Of a stretch of 64,000 nucleotides of DNA, positions 49,903 to 62,400 are shown piece after piece; position 1 is the first letter of the stretch; every line of letters starts with the position of its first letter. The DNA is from Pterobdella sp. o SKG-2022. Taxonomy: Eukaryota; Annelida; Clitellata; Hirudinida; Piscicolidae. The notes beneath the pieces were generated by a model. It was not told the origin of the DNA, did no database searches, and saw only the letters and a program-made list of their open reading frames with translations. The stretch lies in assembly GCA_964035795.1 (NCBI GenBank), contig OZ038322.1, forward strand, positions 23,828,359-23,892,358, written 5' to 3'. A program made the translations under genes and the position numbers.

Positions 49903-49973
49903 TCAGTCTTCCTCGCCAATTTCTTCGGCTTTTACAGTTTTTGGTCCAAAGCTTTGCTCCGCTGTCTTTTTAA
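49903..49973 (-). CDS. Candidate terminal exon of an unrecognised minus-strand gene
   Basis: On the minus strand, after an acceptor-like ACTGAAAG, 22 codons read KKTAEQSFGPKTVKAEEIGE and onward before TGA. The base composition and residue mix look coding: acidic end, no low complexity. Incoming phase is 1. I found no matching upstream exon on this strand and do not recognise the protein. Confidence 0.3.
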
Positions 49974-50337
49974 CTTTCAGTATTAAATTTAGTGTGAAAA
50001 GTTTATTTGATTTTGAGATTTGACTCGACTTATTTGAAGGTAACTTTTTAAATTATTTTTAACGTTATAAATAGTGGAAGTAATGATATAACTAACTAAT
50101 CAAAATACTTCACAATAATGGTTGGAGATTTTAACTTTTATTCATAAATAATTTTATATTAATTTGAAAGTATTGTTCTGTTGAACACTTTTACCACAAT
50201 GTCTCTTATAGAGTTAATTAGGTATAACAGCTCAAAATCACCGTGATCCACTAAAATAGCTGAGAATTTAACAGATAAAAATAAATAAAATTAATCATAT
50301 TTCGATAAATTAATTGGCTAACACTTTCCTACAGTCA

Positions 50338-50374
50338 TGTCTAGTGAAAACATCGTGAAGAGAACCATTAAGAA
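50338..50374 (+). CDS. Candidate first coding exon (MSSENIVKRTIK...)
   Basis: A good acceptor (CTTTCCTACAG) precedes ATG by two bases. Twelve and two-thirds codons follow, with a strong donor AAGAA|GTGAGA (phase 2). It looks like a coding exon with a short 5' leader part. The continuing exon was not identified, and the richer island at 51,484-51,562 does not join it in phase. Confidence 0.3.
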
Positions 50375-51483
50375 GTGAGATTTAAAAATAAATAACAATT
50401 ATTTATACCTTACGTTCAGGAAACAAAGCAGAGTAAAAAATTCTTTCATAACATGTTATCGAAGTTTTAAAAATTGGTTTACTATGAGATAGAAATGCCC
50501 TGGAAAGTGACAATATTTCTTTACTTTCATCCCAACTTTTTCCTACAGTTTACAAAACTCTGAAAAAAAATATAACTATCATAGTTTTTCGATTAGAACC
50601 CATATATTTAGGGCAGCCTGAGAAGATGCAAAAAAAAATTCTTGAGTTGATTATGGCTGAAAAATGCTGGAAGGTGCCCTCATAAGCAATCGAAGGGAGG
50701 ATATAAGTCGGTGATGGATGCTTTTAAGCTCGCAATGAATATGGCAAAGATTAATAAAATTTACATAATGCTAAATTTAACTTGTTATAATACGGAAAGA
50801 TTTTAACTATTTATTGAGAGTGAAGGGGGAAAAGTATACCACTTTAAGAAAATGCAATTTATTTCATTAAATAGTTAATACTGTGAAAACTTTGTAAAAA
50901 AATTAGTTATCTTTTGGAATATGTGCATTATGAAGAAAAAATAAATGAAATTTTAAAAAATTATTAAGTTATGAAAATAAGCAAGCATGAAAAATGAAAA
51001 GTAGGAGGGAGAAAAATGGATAGACAAGGCATCACTTATTAACGGAGATTGATGCTGGCTTGATCGAGTTGTAATTGGACGTGTTGATTAGTGGAAAAAT
51101 GGAGTAAAATCCATCTTCGAAATTTGAACATACATTTTTAAAAATTCCCTCAAACTTGTCAACACGAGCTTTAGAGCAGTATTTTTAAAAGCAGTTTGTT
51201 GAATTTTATGGAAAAGCTCCGTATGAAACTGTCCATAAGAGTCTTCTCACATAACCAGATGTTGAAGAATGTCTACGAAAACTTACTTGTAATAAAATGT
51301 TACAATTGTGTGGAATAAATTTAATCACAGGGCGGCAGATAGCAACATTTAATTTTATTGAAACTCAGTCAAATTTAACTAAATTATAAAGAATATTAAA
51401 TTTAAAATGAAACATCCGGACAAAGAGCAAACTTGACTTAAGATAGAAGATTAATTTGAAAAGGTATCCTTCATCACTCAAAG

Positions 51484-51562
51484 AGGCTTCCATGGCTATT
51501 GAAAACGCACTTGATAATACCGCCGGTCTATGGGAGCCAGTCGCCTTAAGCTCTTATTATTG
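51484..51562 (+). CDS. Candidate terminal exon (ASMAIENALDNTAGLWEPVA...)
   Basis: After CAAAGAG, an open frame reads ASMAIENALDNTAGLWEPVA and then LSSYY before TGA. It is noticeably less AT-rich than the flanks. It may belong to the gene that starts at 50,338 through exons I could not find, or be unrelated. Confidence 0.22.
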
Positions 51563-53180
51563 AAAAATGTTCAAATAAAAAATCAGTTCAATGTTTAAAT
51601 TATTTTTTCAAAAATTGAATTTTTCTTTTTTGAAAATGACTGTTGCTTCATGCAGATAGAATGCGATTTCAAAGATGTTTAGGAATATTCTTTAAAAAGC
51701 ATTCAGTCGAATGCTTCATAAGGCTTCGAGTTTCACAAAAGACTTCTCATTTAAATTGCTTTCGAAATGAGAAAAATAAAGAATATTTCATAATGAAGAA
51801 AAAAATTCGATTGAAATTTTCCTATTTTATGGATCTTTCTCTGAAATGATGATACATAACGAAGTGCATGCTCAAAAGTTATTTAGCTTTTTAGAAGTTC
51901 GGCACGTAATTGCTTAGCCAACATAAACGCATTTAAATGATTCTTTTAGAATTTTTCAAAAGAAAATTTTTCTTAACGAGTTCTTTGAATGGTACAAATA
52001 GAAGTTACATTGGCACACGTCTAAATATGTGTGGAGGTTGATTTCTCAATGTATGAGTAGAGGTCCAAAATGCTTGAAAAATTTCAATTAAAATTATTTT
52101 CTGGATTTGAATTTTTGAGAAAATATTGAATTTCAAATATTTTGATATGGGTTCCAATGCCAAACGAATTAATAATAATTTTGGGCTATTTTACCTTAAT
52201 AAACAATGAAATTGGAAGTTATTTTTGCTTTAAATCACCAAAAAAAACTTTTCAAAAGCTGTAGTGCTCTTGCTAATGCTCATATTTATTACTTGTTAAA
52301 TTTAAAATCACTGAAAATTTGTGAGAAAAAGTTTTCAACTTTTAAAAGTATAATTGTAAAATCCTTTTTGAATTTAAAATAGTGTTCATAAAACAGTTAA
52401 ATTTGCTATTTAAATATTCATTTGGTTATGAAATGCTATATAATCAGTTAATAAAATTTTTAAGCATTCAAAAATGTTATCCACTTGTGTTCACACAATC
52501 AAACTTAGTAAACTTTCAAAATTCATTTTTGATAATTTATTAGAAATGCTTAAAACAATTAAAGAGTACTTTGATATTAAAACAACAATCTTTGAAATTT
52601 TTCTATGAAAATACAAACCATCAATACCCAACATTGGGTTTAAATTAAAAAAAAACTAGCTGTCTTTTGCTACCTTCTGTCTTGGATATGGAAATGATAT
52701 ACTTCATAATGCTCCCTCAATCTTTCTGAGTTTCAAAAATTATGTATATAATCATAAAAAGCAATGTTACACTTTTATTTTTTTGAATCGAAAGTTTTAT
52801 CTTTCAAATTTTGAAACTTTCACAGTGTTTGTAAATAGGCTTCATTCACTTAGCTGTTTCCACAACTTAGTTGCAAATGACAGCTAAAAACAAAGAAGCA
52901 TTTAAAAGATTTTGAAAATTTATTTTTGGCTGAAACTAAAAAAAATTCAAAATTAAATAAAAATTTTGTAATTAGTCACTATTTTAGAAAAAATAAAAAA
53001 AATCGATCAAAAAACATTATGAAGTTCAGTTTAAAATGATTTTCTTTCTTGACTATGTTGACTGCATTAAATACACCACAAATCCTTGAATCAAGCATTC
53101 ATTTTTCTGAATACTTCTGCTTCACTGAAAAGTGAAAAAAAAAACTTCAAATAGAGTTATATAATTTTGTACGTTATAAG
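51563..53180. other. Intergenic, upstream of paramyosin
   Basis: AT-rich with no supported gene. A 68-codon ORF at 51,643-51,849 shows no recognisable feature. Confidence 0.4.
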
Positions 53181-53290
53181 CACAATTACCTCAAAGGTAA
53201 ACACTCACACCTTAAATCCCAAGGTACAAAGTTCGATCCCGTGATAAGCACACGTTAGCACCTGTTTCACAGTGTTTTGGCAATAAATTT
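53180..53290 (+). mobile_element. tRNA-like sequence, probable SINE head or tRNA pseudogene
   Basis: The order matches a tRNA: an A-box-like TTACCTCAAAGGTAAACACT, an anticodon-arm-like ACCTT-AAATCCC-AAGGT with a perfect 5-bp stem, and a B-box-like GTTCGATCCC. The T-stem no longer pairs (ACAAA opposite CCCGT) and the acceptor stem is not evident, so it is not a functional tRNA. The sequence after it (GCACACGTTAGCACC) may be SINE body. It lies about 160 bases upstream of the paramyosin ATG. Confidence 0.45.
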
Positions 53291-53445
53291 ATTTTTTAGT
53301 GACACGAAAAAGGGTTAGTCAAGTTCCACATTATCTCCACGTTTAGATAGCCACGACAAATGAGTTATACAAATAATTATCCTCAAAAAGTTTTTCGGGG
53401 CACAAGACAAAAGGTTCCTATTTTTATTTGTCACCAGTTTGAAAC

Positions 53446-56400
53446 ATGAATGCACTACAAACAACCAGGACCACGGTGAGTTCTTCTGGAGGGGGTGTAA
53501 GCGCGGCGAGTGTGGGAGGTTTGCTGGACCTGACACATTCCGACCCCCACTACCAGAAGTTGCATCACTACCAAGTCTACAGAGGACTCTCACCCAGCTC
53601 GGCTAGCCGCCTTGAGGTTATATGGGAGCTTTCAACTTTGATGGGGGAATTCTGTTTTTAGGAGTAAGGACAACAAACACAAAGTGACATGAAGCTTTTC
53701 GTAAGGCTAGCTTACATTATCAAGTGAACGAAAAGCTTCGTGTCACTTAAAAAATACTTTGTGTTTGTTGTCCTTACTTTTAGATTCAGGCTATTATACT
53801 TCATCTGTTTTTAGGAGTTCACTAAAATAACTGATCAGCTTATATATGAATAACAAAAATAAAAATTTTTAATTATATTTTTCATAAAAATTCAATTTAT
53901 TTCATATGTTTTCTTGCATTCATAAAATTTTTTTTACAATATTCATGGTAAGTTATTTCATGGGTTACAATTTTTATTCAGTCGAAATTCAAAGAGCTAG
54001 AAGAGACCGCGGAGTACGAAAGAGCTCTTAGATTGAAGGTTTGTGTCGATGGCTGTATGGTTTCTTGAAAAAACTATCAAATTACAGAGTTTTTGAGAGA
54101 TTTTAGTGTTTATTTTTTGTTATTTTTTAGAGTTTTTTGATTATAAGTTTTTTCAATTTTTTTTTGAAATTGGAAAACTAATAAAAGTCTTCAGTTTCAT
54201 GGAAGCTTCATGAAAATAACATTTTAAATGAATTTTTTGCTTGCTCACATCATAACTTCACAGATTTTATATATTTTTTATGTATATAAGTATCTCGCAG
54301 AATTCATAAATATAAATATGAGATATTGCCTTAATTAGTTTTTATTCACCAGACACAGTTGCACTACTCAGTTTTTATAAACACATAGTTTAGTCAGTGA
54401 AAAATTACTTTCTTTTTCACTAATTTTTTTCAAAAAATTAAAGTATTTACACAAAAAATAATGTCAAATCTATTTTAATTCATCTTTCTCAGTTTCTTCT
54501 TTCATGCATGTTTCAAAAATTGCCTAATTATGTAATGAACCAAAAACATAATTATCTGTGGTTTGTGTTTGAATATTGAAGCCGCTGTTTTGACTGAAAT
54601 TAATGGGGTTTTTTATTTGGCAAGCAAAACCTCCGCAGCGCTATATCACAACTAATAAATCATTACACTGCGCTTTCTGAATGTTCTCATACCAGACTTT
54701 TCTAGTTCCACCTTATGGTTTCAAGCACCAACTTAAAACTTGTGGAAATTTAGTGACTCCAATGTAAATAGTTTTTTTTCCAAAATTCTATTTTATTCTG
54801 TTTTTCGGTTTCTAATATTATTTAATATAAGTAAAATGCTAAAAATCAAAGCTTGACCAAACAAGCTAAGCTCTTATATCAACACTAGATTTTATTTATT
54901 TTGGGGGCAATTGTTTGTAGTTTTTATGTGGACTCAGTGTGGTTTATGTCCTGTGACTACAGTGCTGAAAAGCTTTTTTATATTAAAAATTATTTTCATG
55001 ACACATCAGTAACTTTTCATCTTTGAAAAATTGAACTGATTCAAATTTTTGTCAAAAGCATAAGAAATCTTCAGACACATGGCCATCATTTGAATTTAAA
55101 TGGGAAAACATTTGAGAATAATTCTATGAATTTACTTGAAATACTTTTAAAACTGAAAAAATAAGTTTTTAAAATAAATTTAAATTGTCAATTTATTTAT
55201 ATTATGAAGTTGGTTGGTGGCTGCACGAGGGAACTTATCAATTGAATGCATCATTGCAATTTATTGCTTGACACGGTGACCTCTCAAGGAATAATGCTTG
55301 AGGTTGCATATCCGCTGAAACTTAAAGTAAAATAAATGGCACTCCAAAAGCTATTTCAATAGTGCAAATGTCCAAGATTTCAAAAAGTTCTAGTGTAATG
55401 CAACAAATTTCTGCTTCGATTCATAATGCCAATGAAGGAGTCAAAAAGTTTTATTTTTTTTTTGCTTTCAAAAAGTTTTTTTTAATGAATAATTAATAAA
55501 AAATACAAAATTTTGTTTTAAAATGCATCTTGAATTCAATGATAGTTTCCTGTGTTGAAAGCAAACTTGAAGATCAGTTATAATTGTTAGAACCATGACG
55601 AGTCTTCAAGTTTTAAAAATTTTACACAAAGCTCCGTATCAGCAAACTGCTTTCAGTTTTTGAAATTTATTTCACTTTTAAAATATTATAAATATATCGT
55701 TGAAACACCAGAAAAACTTTGTGGCGTTAAGTTTTCTATTGGGCAATTATCTTAAAACCTCCCTTGTCTCTTCTTTTTTGATGATGCCAGGATTTAAAAT
55801 TGTAATGCTCATTAAAATACGCTCCTATTTTCAAATCTGTGGCATTATCTTTTTCGTCTTGAACTTGAATTTATTTTAAATTCATTTTCATACGAAAATG
55901 TTGGTTCAAAGCTTTAAGAAGTTCCTAGGAAGTCAAAGCTTTGGTTTTTCACCATGTAAAAATGACTTTGCATCAAAAAGCTTTGCTAAATTGCATGAAA
56001 TCTTTTTAATGAACACAGCTTTTTATATTTGTATTATTATTTAGATTTTTTGAGTACTTATGAAAGCATAAAAAAATTGAAATTTAAGTTTGAAGTTTTG
56101 TTAATTTTGCACATTTTTGCCGTGTTTCTTTGCATATAAATGAATTCATTTGTGTGTGCATGTATGTGTATGAAGCTTTTATTAATTGTTCTTTTGAGTA
56201 TATGTGACACCGCAGTCCAGATATCAGCATTTGATGGATGTATGTATAAAGAAGCCTGCTTCTGCACGCAATATTGCCCGTGCTCAAATCATCTCCCGAA
56301 ATTTTTTAGTTTTTAAGTGTAAAAAATGCTTAAAGTTCACTTTAAGCATGTTGGTTTGTATTTTTGTGTGTTTATTAAAAGTTTTATCTCCTTGATTTTA

Positions 56401-59400
56401 TTTTATTTAGGTGTTTCATGATAGAGTGAACATCGAAAACTATAACGCGGAAGTTAAAAGTATCAAAATTACTTGTTAAGAAAAGAGTTTATTCAAACTT
56501 AGTTTCTTTATTTGTCGTAAGTAAACGTTTTTGTACTCACTTTTCTAATTTTTGGATAATTTGAGCAAATGGGTTTCACGCTTTCGTCAAGCTATTGTTT
56601 TCACCTTTATGAAAAAATCAAGTTATTCAAGTTATCATGCAAAACAAATATTTAAGTAATATTAAAGCAACAAAAAAGAAATTCGTGAAGTTTGTTGTTG
56701 ATTTCAGCATGAAACACGAATTTTAATAAGTGTGATGTTGAGAGATTAAAAACAAATAACTTTTATTAGATTCATTCAGGTTAAACAAGTAATTTAAATG
56801 TTTTCAGGCGGAAAAGGAGCTGGCTGACTTGACCTTCCAGTACGACAGTTTGAGTGAAAGAATTGATGAAGCGGAAAGCTTTGGAGCGGCTCAGGTATTG
56901 ATTTTTTGTTTGAGTTCAAAGGTCTGTGTAGTTATAATTTTTGACGCTGCATAATTTAAAAGTCAAAATCTTGCTTTGATTGATTTATTAAATTCCCGTT
57001 GAAAATAAAATAACTTTTTGTGAAAATTGACTCTTTTAAAAATTTGTTTCATTTTATTTTCAAAAAAAAAAAAACTAGCAAAGGCTCATAACTTTTAATT
57101 TGAATTCCTTAGTAAAATGATGACAGGAAAAACTGTCACAATTTGCATCAGAATCTCACAAAATATTTTTTTCTCTTCAAAAACTCAAGTCTCAGCCTGC
57201 TAACTTATTTTTTACAAATTAATTCTTCACAAAAATACAGAAAAATGTTCAAATGAAGGGAATAGATTTTTATTTCAGTAAGTTTTTAAAGGGTTTATTG
57301 CAACCTTAGATTTTTTTTAATCGCTCGATTGCGAACATTTTCCATCCAATTAAAAGGATATGAAAAACTTGCGACACAATTTTCTCTTCAATAAAAAGTG
57401 GTATGAAGCTTTTAGTTAATGTGAATCATTTGTTTACTTTTCAAGCAAATCTTCTAGTTTTAAAGTCAAAAACGATATTTTTCGATATTTGTAAAAAAAT
57501 GTTTGCTCAGCTAAAATTTCAAAATTTCAAAAAGTCTCAAATTAAAAATATTATTCAAAAGATTAAACTTCAGAGTTTGATAAGTCAAAATTTATGAATA
57601 TTGAAATAATTTCCAAGATATTTTCTAAACCTCCATACAGCAAACATCAGTTTCAATTCACAGGTCTAATCAATGTATTTTTAGATGCAGCAGATTTGAG
57701 GAATTTGTGAGGCTCAAGGTTTAAGGTATGGCTGAGAAGCCTAGCATTGAGATATTCGATGTTTTTTGGGAACCAAAGCTATTTTAGCCAATAAATACAG
57801 CTTCATCATATTACTTCAGCTTTATGTCTAATTAATTTATTAAGAGTTTCTTGAAAGATTTATTGCCATCTGTTTTGATATATTTCACTTAGTATAATTA
57901 ACTCGCCGTTTGAAGGGATAACATCTCTAAAAATGCATTCATAATAACTTTGTGACACCAATCCTTTAACCGACTTGTAGCATCCAAAAGCTCACACAAA
58001 ACAAATATTCCTCACACAAAATCAGTGTTCAGAGTGTTGAATATTCAGTTTCAATTGTCTTTAAAGTCCGTTTTACTAGCCACAGATGGGACCATGGTGT
58101 ATGCATTGGTCGGGCATTTTATTACTTTTTATTTATTTTTTATTTTGTAAAAATATTTATTAATTTCTAATTTTGTTCAAAGTTATTTAATTTTCACTCT
58201 GTTTCTTGTCTATCAACCGTATATTAACAATTGGAAAACATTCACCTTAATTCATCTTCGTTTCAACGTGATTCCAAATAATTAACCTCGGCACCAACTA
58301 TTTTTTTATTAGTTTAAATAAACTTTCTTTGAACTTTTTGCTAGTTATGTCAATTGAGTTTTGTTTTTGACAGACGAATTTAAACAAAAATTGAAACTTC
58401 CATCAAACAATCTTTCCGACAGTTTTACAAGCGCAAAATTTTGAGCATAGAAAGATTTGTATCCAGGATAATAATTTTTTCTAACCAAACGCACTGGTTG
58501 TTCAAACAATAAAGAGAATTAATGCACCTTTAGAGTTTTGTGATTAGTTCCACTTTTACACAATCGTAGTTCCTATGGTTTTAATTTTGAAAATAAACGA
58601 GATTATGGAGATATAATATTTATGAGCCAAATAATTTTTAGTTGAGAGAACGAATTTTAAATAATGGCTGGTTGGCTTCTATAAACAATTTGAAACTGCT
58701 CAAAAAGGTTCCAAAAGCAGAGAGCCCTCTAGGGACTCATAAAGACACACTGTTTCCCAGAAATACTCCTTTGTACTTTTGCAAGTTCAATTTTAAAATT
58801 TCAGCTTCAATATATATATAACCACAAATAAAATAACAATTATAAAAGATTAAAAAGTTTTGCAAGAGAAAAATTTTGCGCATTTTTGAATTTTTTGAAA
58901 CACCTTAGAGTTATTTCATAAATAATTCAACTGTTGAAAAAATCAAATATTTCTCCAAACACTAGCAAGCTAAATCGTCTAAAATATGTTAATTAATTTT
59001 AAACGCTCAGACGACGTTAAAGCTTTGGGATTCATCAGTTTATGATGAGGTTTGTGCGTGGAGCATGTGTACAGTGGGCTTCAAATGTTGAGTTTCCAAA
59101 AAATTTCCATGCGTTTATGCATTTATTGGATAAAAACTTGAAAATTTTTATTCTTTATTCCATCATTTTGAAGTTTTGCGTGTTTTCTTAAGTGCTTTAA
59201 GCTGTTCTTTTGGATATTTTAAATCTTTCCTGTAGAACTTGAGTCGTCTTGTCTTCAAGTATACCTGTTAGTTCCATCTAATCTTTCAAAACTTTGCAAA
59301 ATTTTTCAAAATATTGAATTATTTTGTTTCATTAAGTTTGTTATATATTATTTTTTTCTCGAAACTCTTAATTTTTCAACGTCAGTAGCCAGTTCTGAAC

Positions 59401-62400
59401 ACAATTTTCATGTATTTATTTCAAGTTTAACTTTTCATATCCTCAAATCTTAAAACTAATGGAAACTATCTTGAATATTATCGTTCAGATTTTAAAAAAA
59501 TAAAATTTTAAAACTTATTATTATTATTAAAAAATTATGACAAAATTTAGTCACATCGACTATAATGAATTGAATATAGTTTCAAAATATTTGAATGAAA
59601 TCATTTCGACTAAAACTTAAGAAAAGCAGGGAAAGCAAAGCTGGAATGATTTAGTGGTTTCTTTAATTATTGTACATCAATGTAAGTTTATTTGATACTT
59701 TCATTACTAAAATAACTTGTGATTAGTCACTGGACGGTTTTTTAACACTATGTTTTCTCTTATTCAGCGTCTTGAAAAAAACCTATTTAATCAAAACCAC
59801 GTTTAAGATGATGAATTTCAAAGTTATCTTTCTGTTTTAAATGTTCATCAAAACAAAAATATTTAAGTTTTTGTTCAAAATATTTGAAAATTTAAGCGAT
59901 AAACAAGGGACAGAGAAGTTGCCAAAAGATCGTGCCATTCATAAAATTCAATAAAATTTCGAAATATACTCAAAGTATTCCACCAAATTTGAAAAAAAAA
60001 TTTATTTCACAATATCTTTTCAAAATAAATTCAGTCACAAAAAATAAGGTATTACAATGCTGACAAAATGCTTTTGGAGCATTAATTTTACAACTTTTGG
60101 ATTGTGAAACCAGTTTTAATTTATGTAGTATTCCATCAAATTAAACTTACCAATAATGAAAATGAGAGCATTTGTTGGCTACGTTGAATACACTTCCTAA
60201 AACCACTTAACTTTATTGCGACAGAGTGAGTTGGCTAGAAGAAGGGAGTACGAGTTGCTGAAGTTGAAGAAGGAGTTGGAAATGTTGTCCATTCAGCATG
60301 AAACTTCAGAAGCTGCTTCAAGGAAAAGGTGAGTCTTCGAAGTGTTTGTAACCAAAAGTCCTTTGACTTATCCGTTAAACGATATTGTAAAATTATTTAT
60401 TTTTACAAGTTTTTCGTGGCATTTGAGTTGAATTTGTTTTAGTCTGGAACTTTTGATTTTGCAAATGTTTGAGTTATTATTCTTCATCAAAATGTCTCAA
60501 ACCCAAGGTACCAGGAGACCATCAACGAACTCACTGAACAGCTTGAACTTCTCAACAGAAACAAAAACAAGTTGGTTTCTTAAAAATGTTTCAATGTTTG
60601 TTATGAATAAAATCAACAAAACAGAGGCGAAAAGGACAAGCACACTCTCACTATCGAGATCGAAACGATCTCCAACCTTCTGGAATCATCAAACAAAGGC
60701 AAGGTAAATCAAAGAGACTCCATTAAAATCTAACAAAATATTCAAAGTTTTATATTCTTTGGAGAATTTTAAATCACAAACGATATGTGAATCGTAAAAA
60801 TACGAGGCTAATTATTCACTAGCTTCACAAACGATATGCTCAAACAGCTAGCCGCAGAAGCGAAGTTAGGAGGGCAAGAAGATATTATCAGAAGACTCAA
60901 GGCTCAAGTTGATGAGCTGACCAGACAAAACCAAGAACTTCAAGGAATCAAGTCGAGACTGTCTCAAGACAATCACAATTTACACCACCAAGTTCAGGAT
61001 CTCGAAAGAGTCAACACTGAACTCGCCAAAGCCAAAATCCATTTGCAACAACAAGTTGAAGATCTGAGGAACCGTCTTGATGAAGAAACTAGAGTGAGTT
61101 GCAATGAAAAATTTTAACTTTCTACAAAAATGATTAAAATTATATCTCATTAATTGTAAAAATATCGATACTAAATTTCAAATGTACTCCCAACTAGCTG
61201 AGAGAACAATTGGCTGCTCAACTAGCTAATCTCCAAGTGGACTACGACAACTTGCAGCTCAAGTATGATGAAGATTGTGAGGCTCAAACCGCTTTGAGAA
61301 GCCAACTTCAAAAGGCCCTTGCTGATTACCAGACTTTGAAGAGCAAGTACGATGCTGAAATTCTGACCCTGACAGAAGAAATCGAAGAAACAAGGTAATT
61401 GTGAGAGATTGTCTCATGAAGAAGATATTCAAAATTTTAGATATTTTGTGTAGATTTATGTTTTCGTAAATTGTGTATAGACGAAAATTGTTGGCACGAG
61501 TGACCGAGTTGGAAGAGTTGTTAGAAGCCGCTAAACTCCGAATCATCAAACTCGAGAAAGACAAAAGCAAATTTCAACTTGAGATTAGGGATATCTCCAT
61601 CGAACTGGAAACCGTAAATACTTTTATTTCTTTTTAAATATTTTGATTTCATTCATTAATTTTTCTTCAAGTTTGCTTTTCAATTTATTTTCAATTATTT
61701 TAGAATTTGAAAAAGATCTCAATTTTAAAACTTATTTTTTCATTAGAATTGTAGTTGTCCAAAACCTCCTCTATGACATGAACAAATTCGTTTATGCAAG
61801 CGCCGTCACACCTATCAGTCAAGAGTGCAGTTGCCTAACAATGGAGACAAATTTTTGTGAACCTCCCAAAGAATCTCCTGAATGCATTCTTTTCATTCAT
61901 CAATCCAACAATGAGTTTTGCAGATATTCTTATAATCGAATGCTTTCAAAGAATAGACATTTTTCATAATGAAAATTATTAATCACAATAATAATAAAAA
62001 GATAGTTTCACTTTTGCATACAGTGCACTGAAACACTAATAAAAAAAAGGCATAAATCACGTAGAAACCTCCGTAATTAGTACTTCATTACTCATCCACT
62101 CGACCTTTCTTATCGTCTCAAAGTCTTCTCTAGCGCACTAATACACTATCCTACAATGTTTTCGCCGAGCCCGCATTGCATTCGATAATCGAATGTCCGC
62201 ATGATGGATGATTGTCATAATTTATAATCTGCTTTTTCGGTGTCAGTTTCTTTTTCACGACTTATATATCACGTTGTGATTTGTACAACTGTCCTCTTCT
62301 TCAGAATGCGTCTTTACAATTTTGTACTCATGTTTGATTTATTAGATCGTCTCATTACACAAACGTGTTTAATTATAGATAAGAAAGTACTCGCATTTAT

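Noticed and set aside
60823..60847. Paramyosin exon 7 beginning after the TAG at 60,820-60,822
   Set aside because: It breaks the frame. The acceptor CAG at 60,845-60,847 keeps phase and the 34-residue spacing of schistosome paramyosin.
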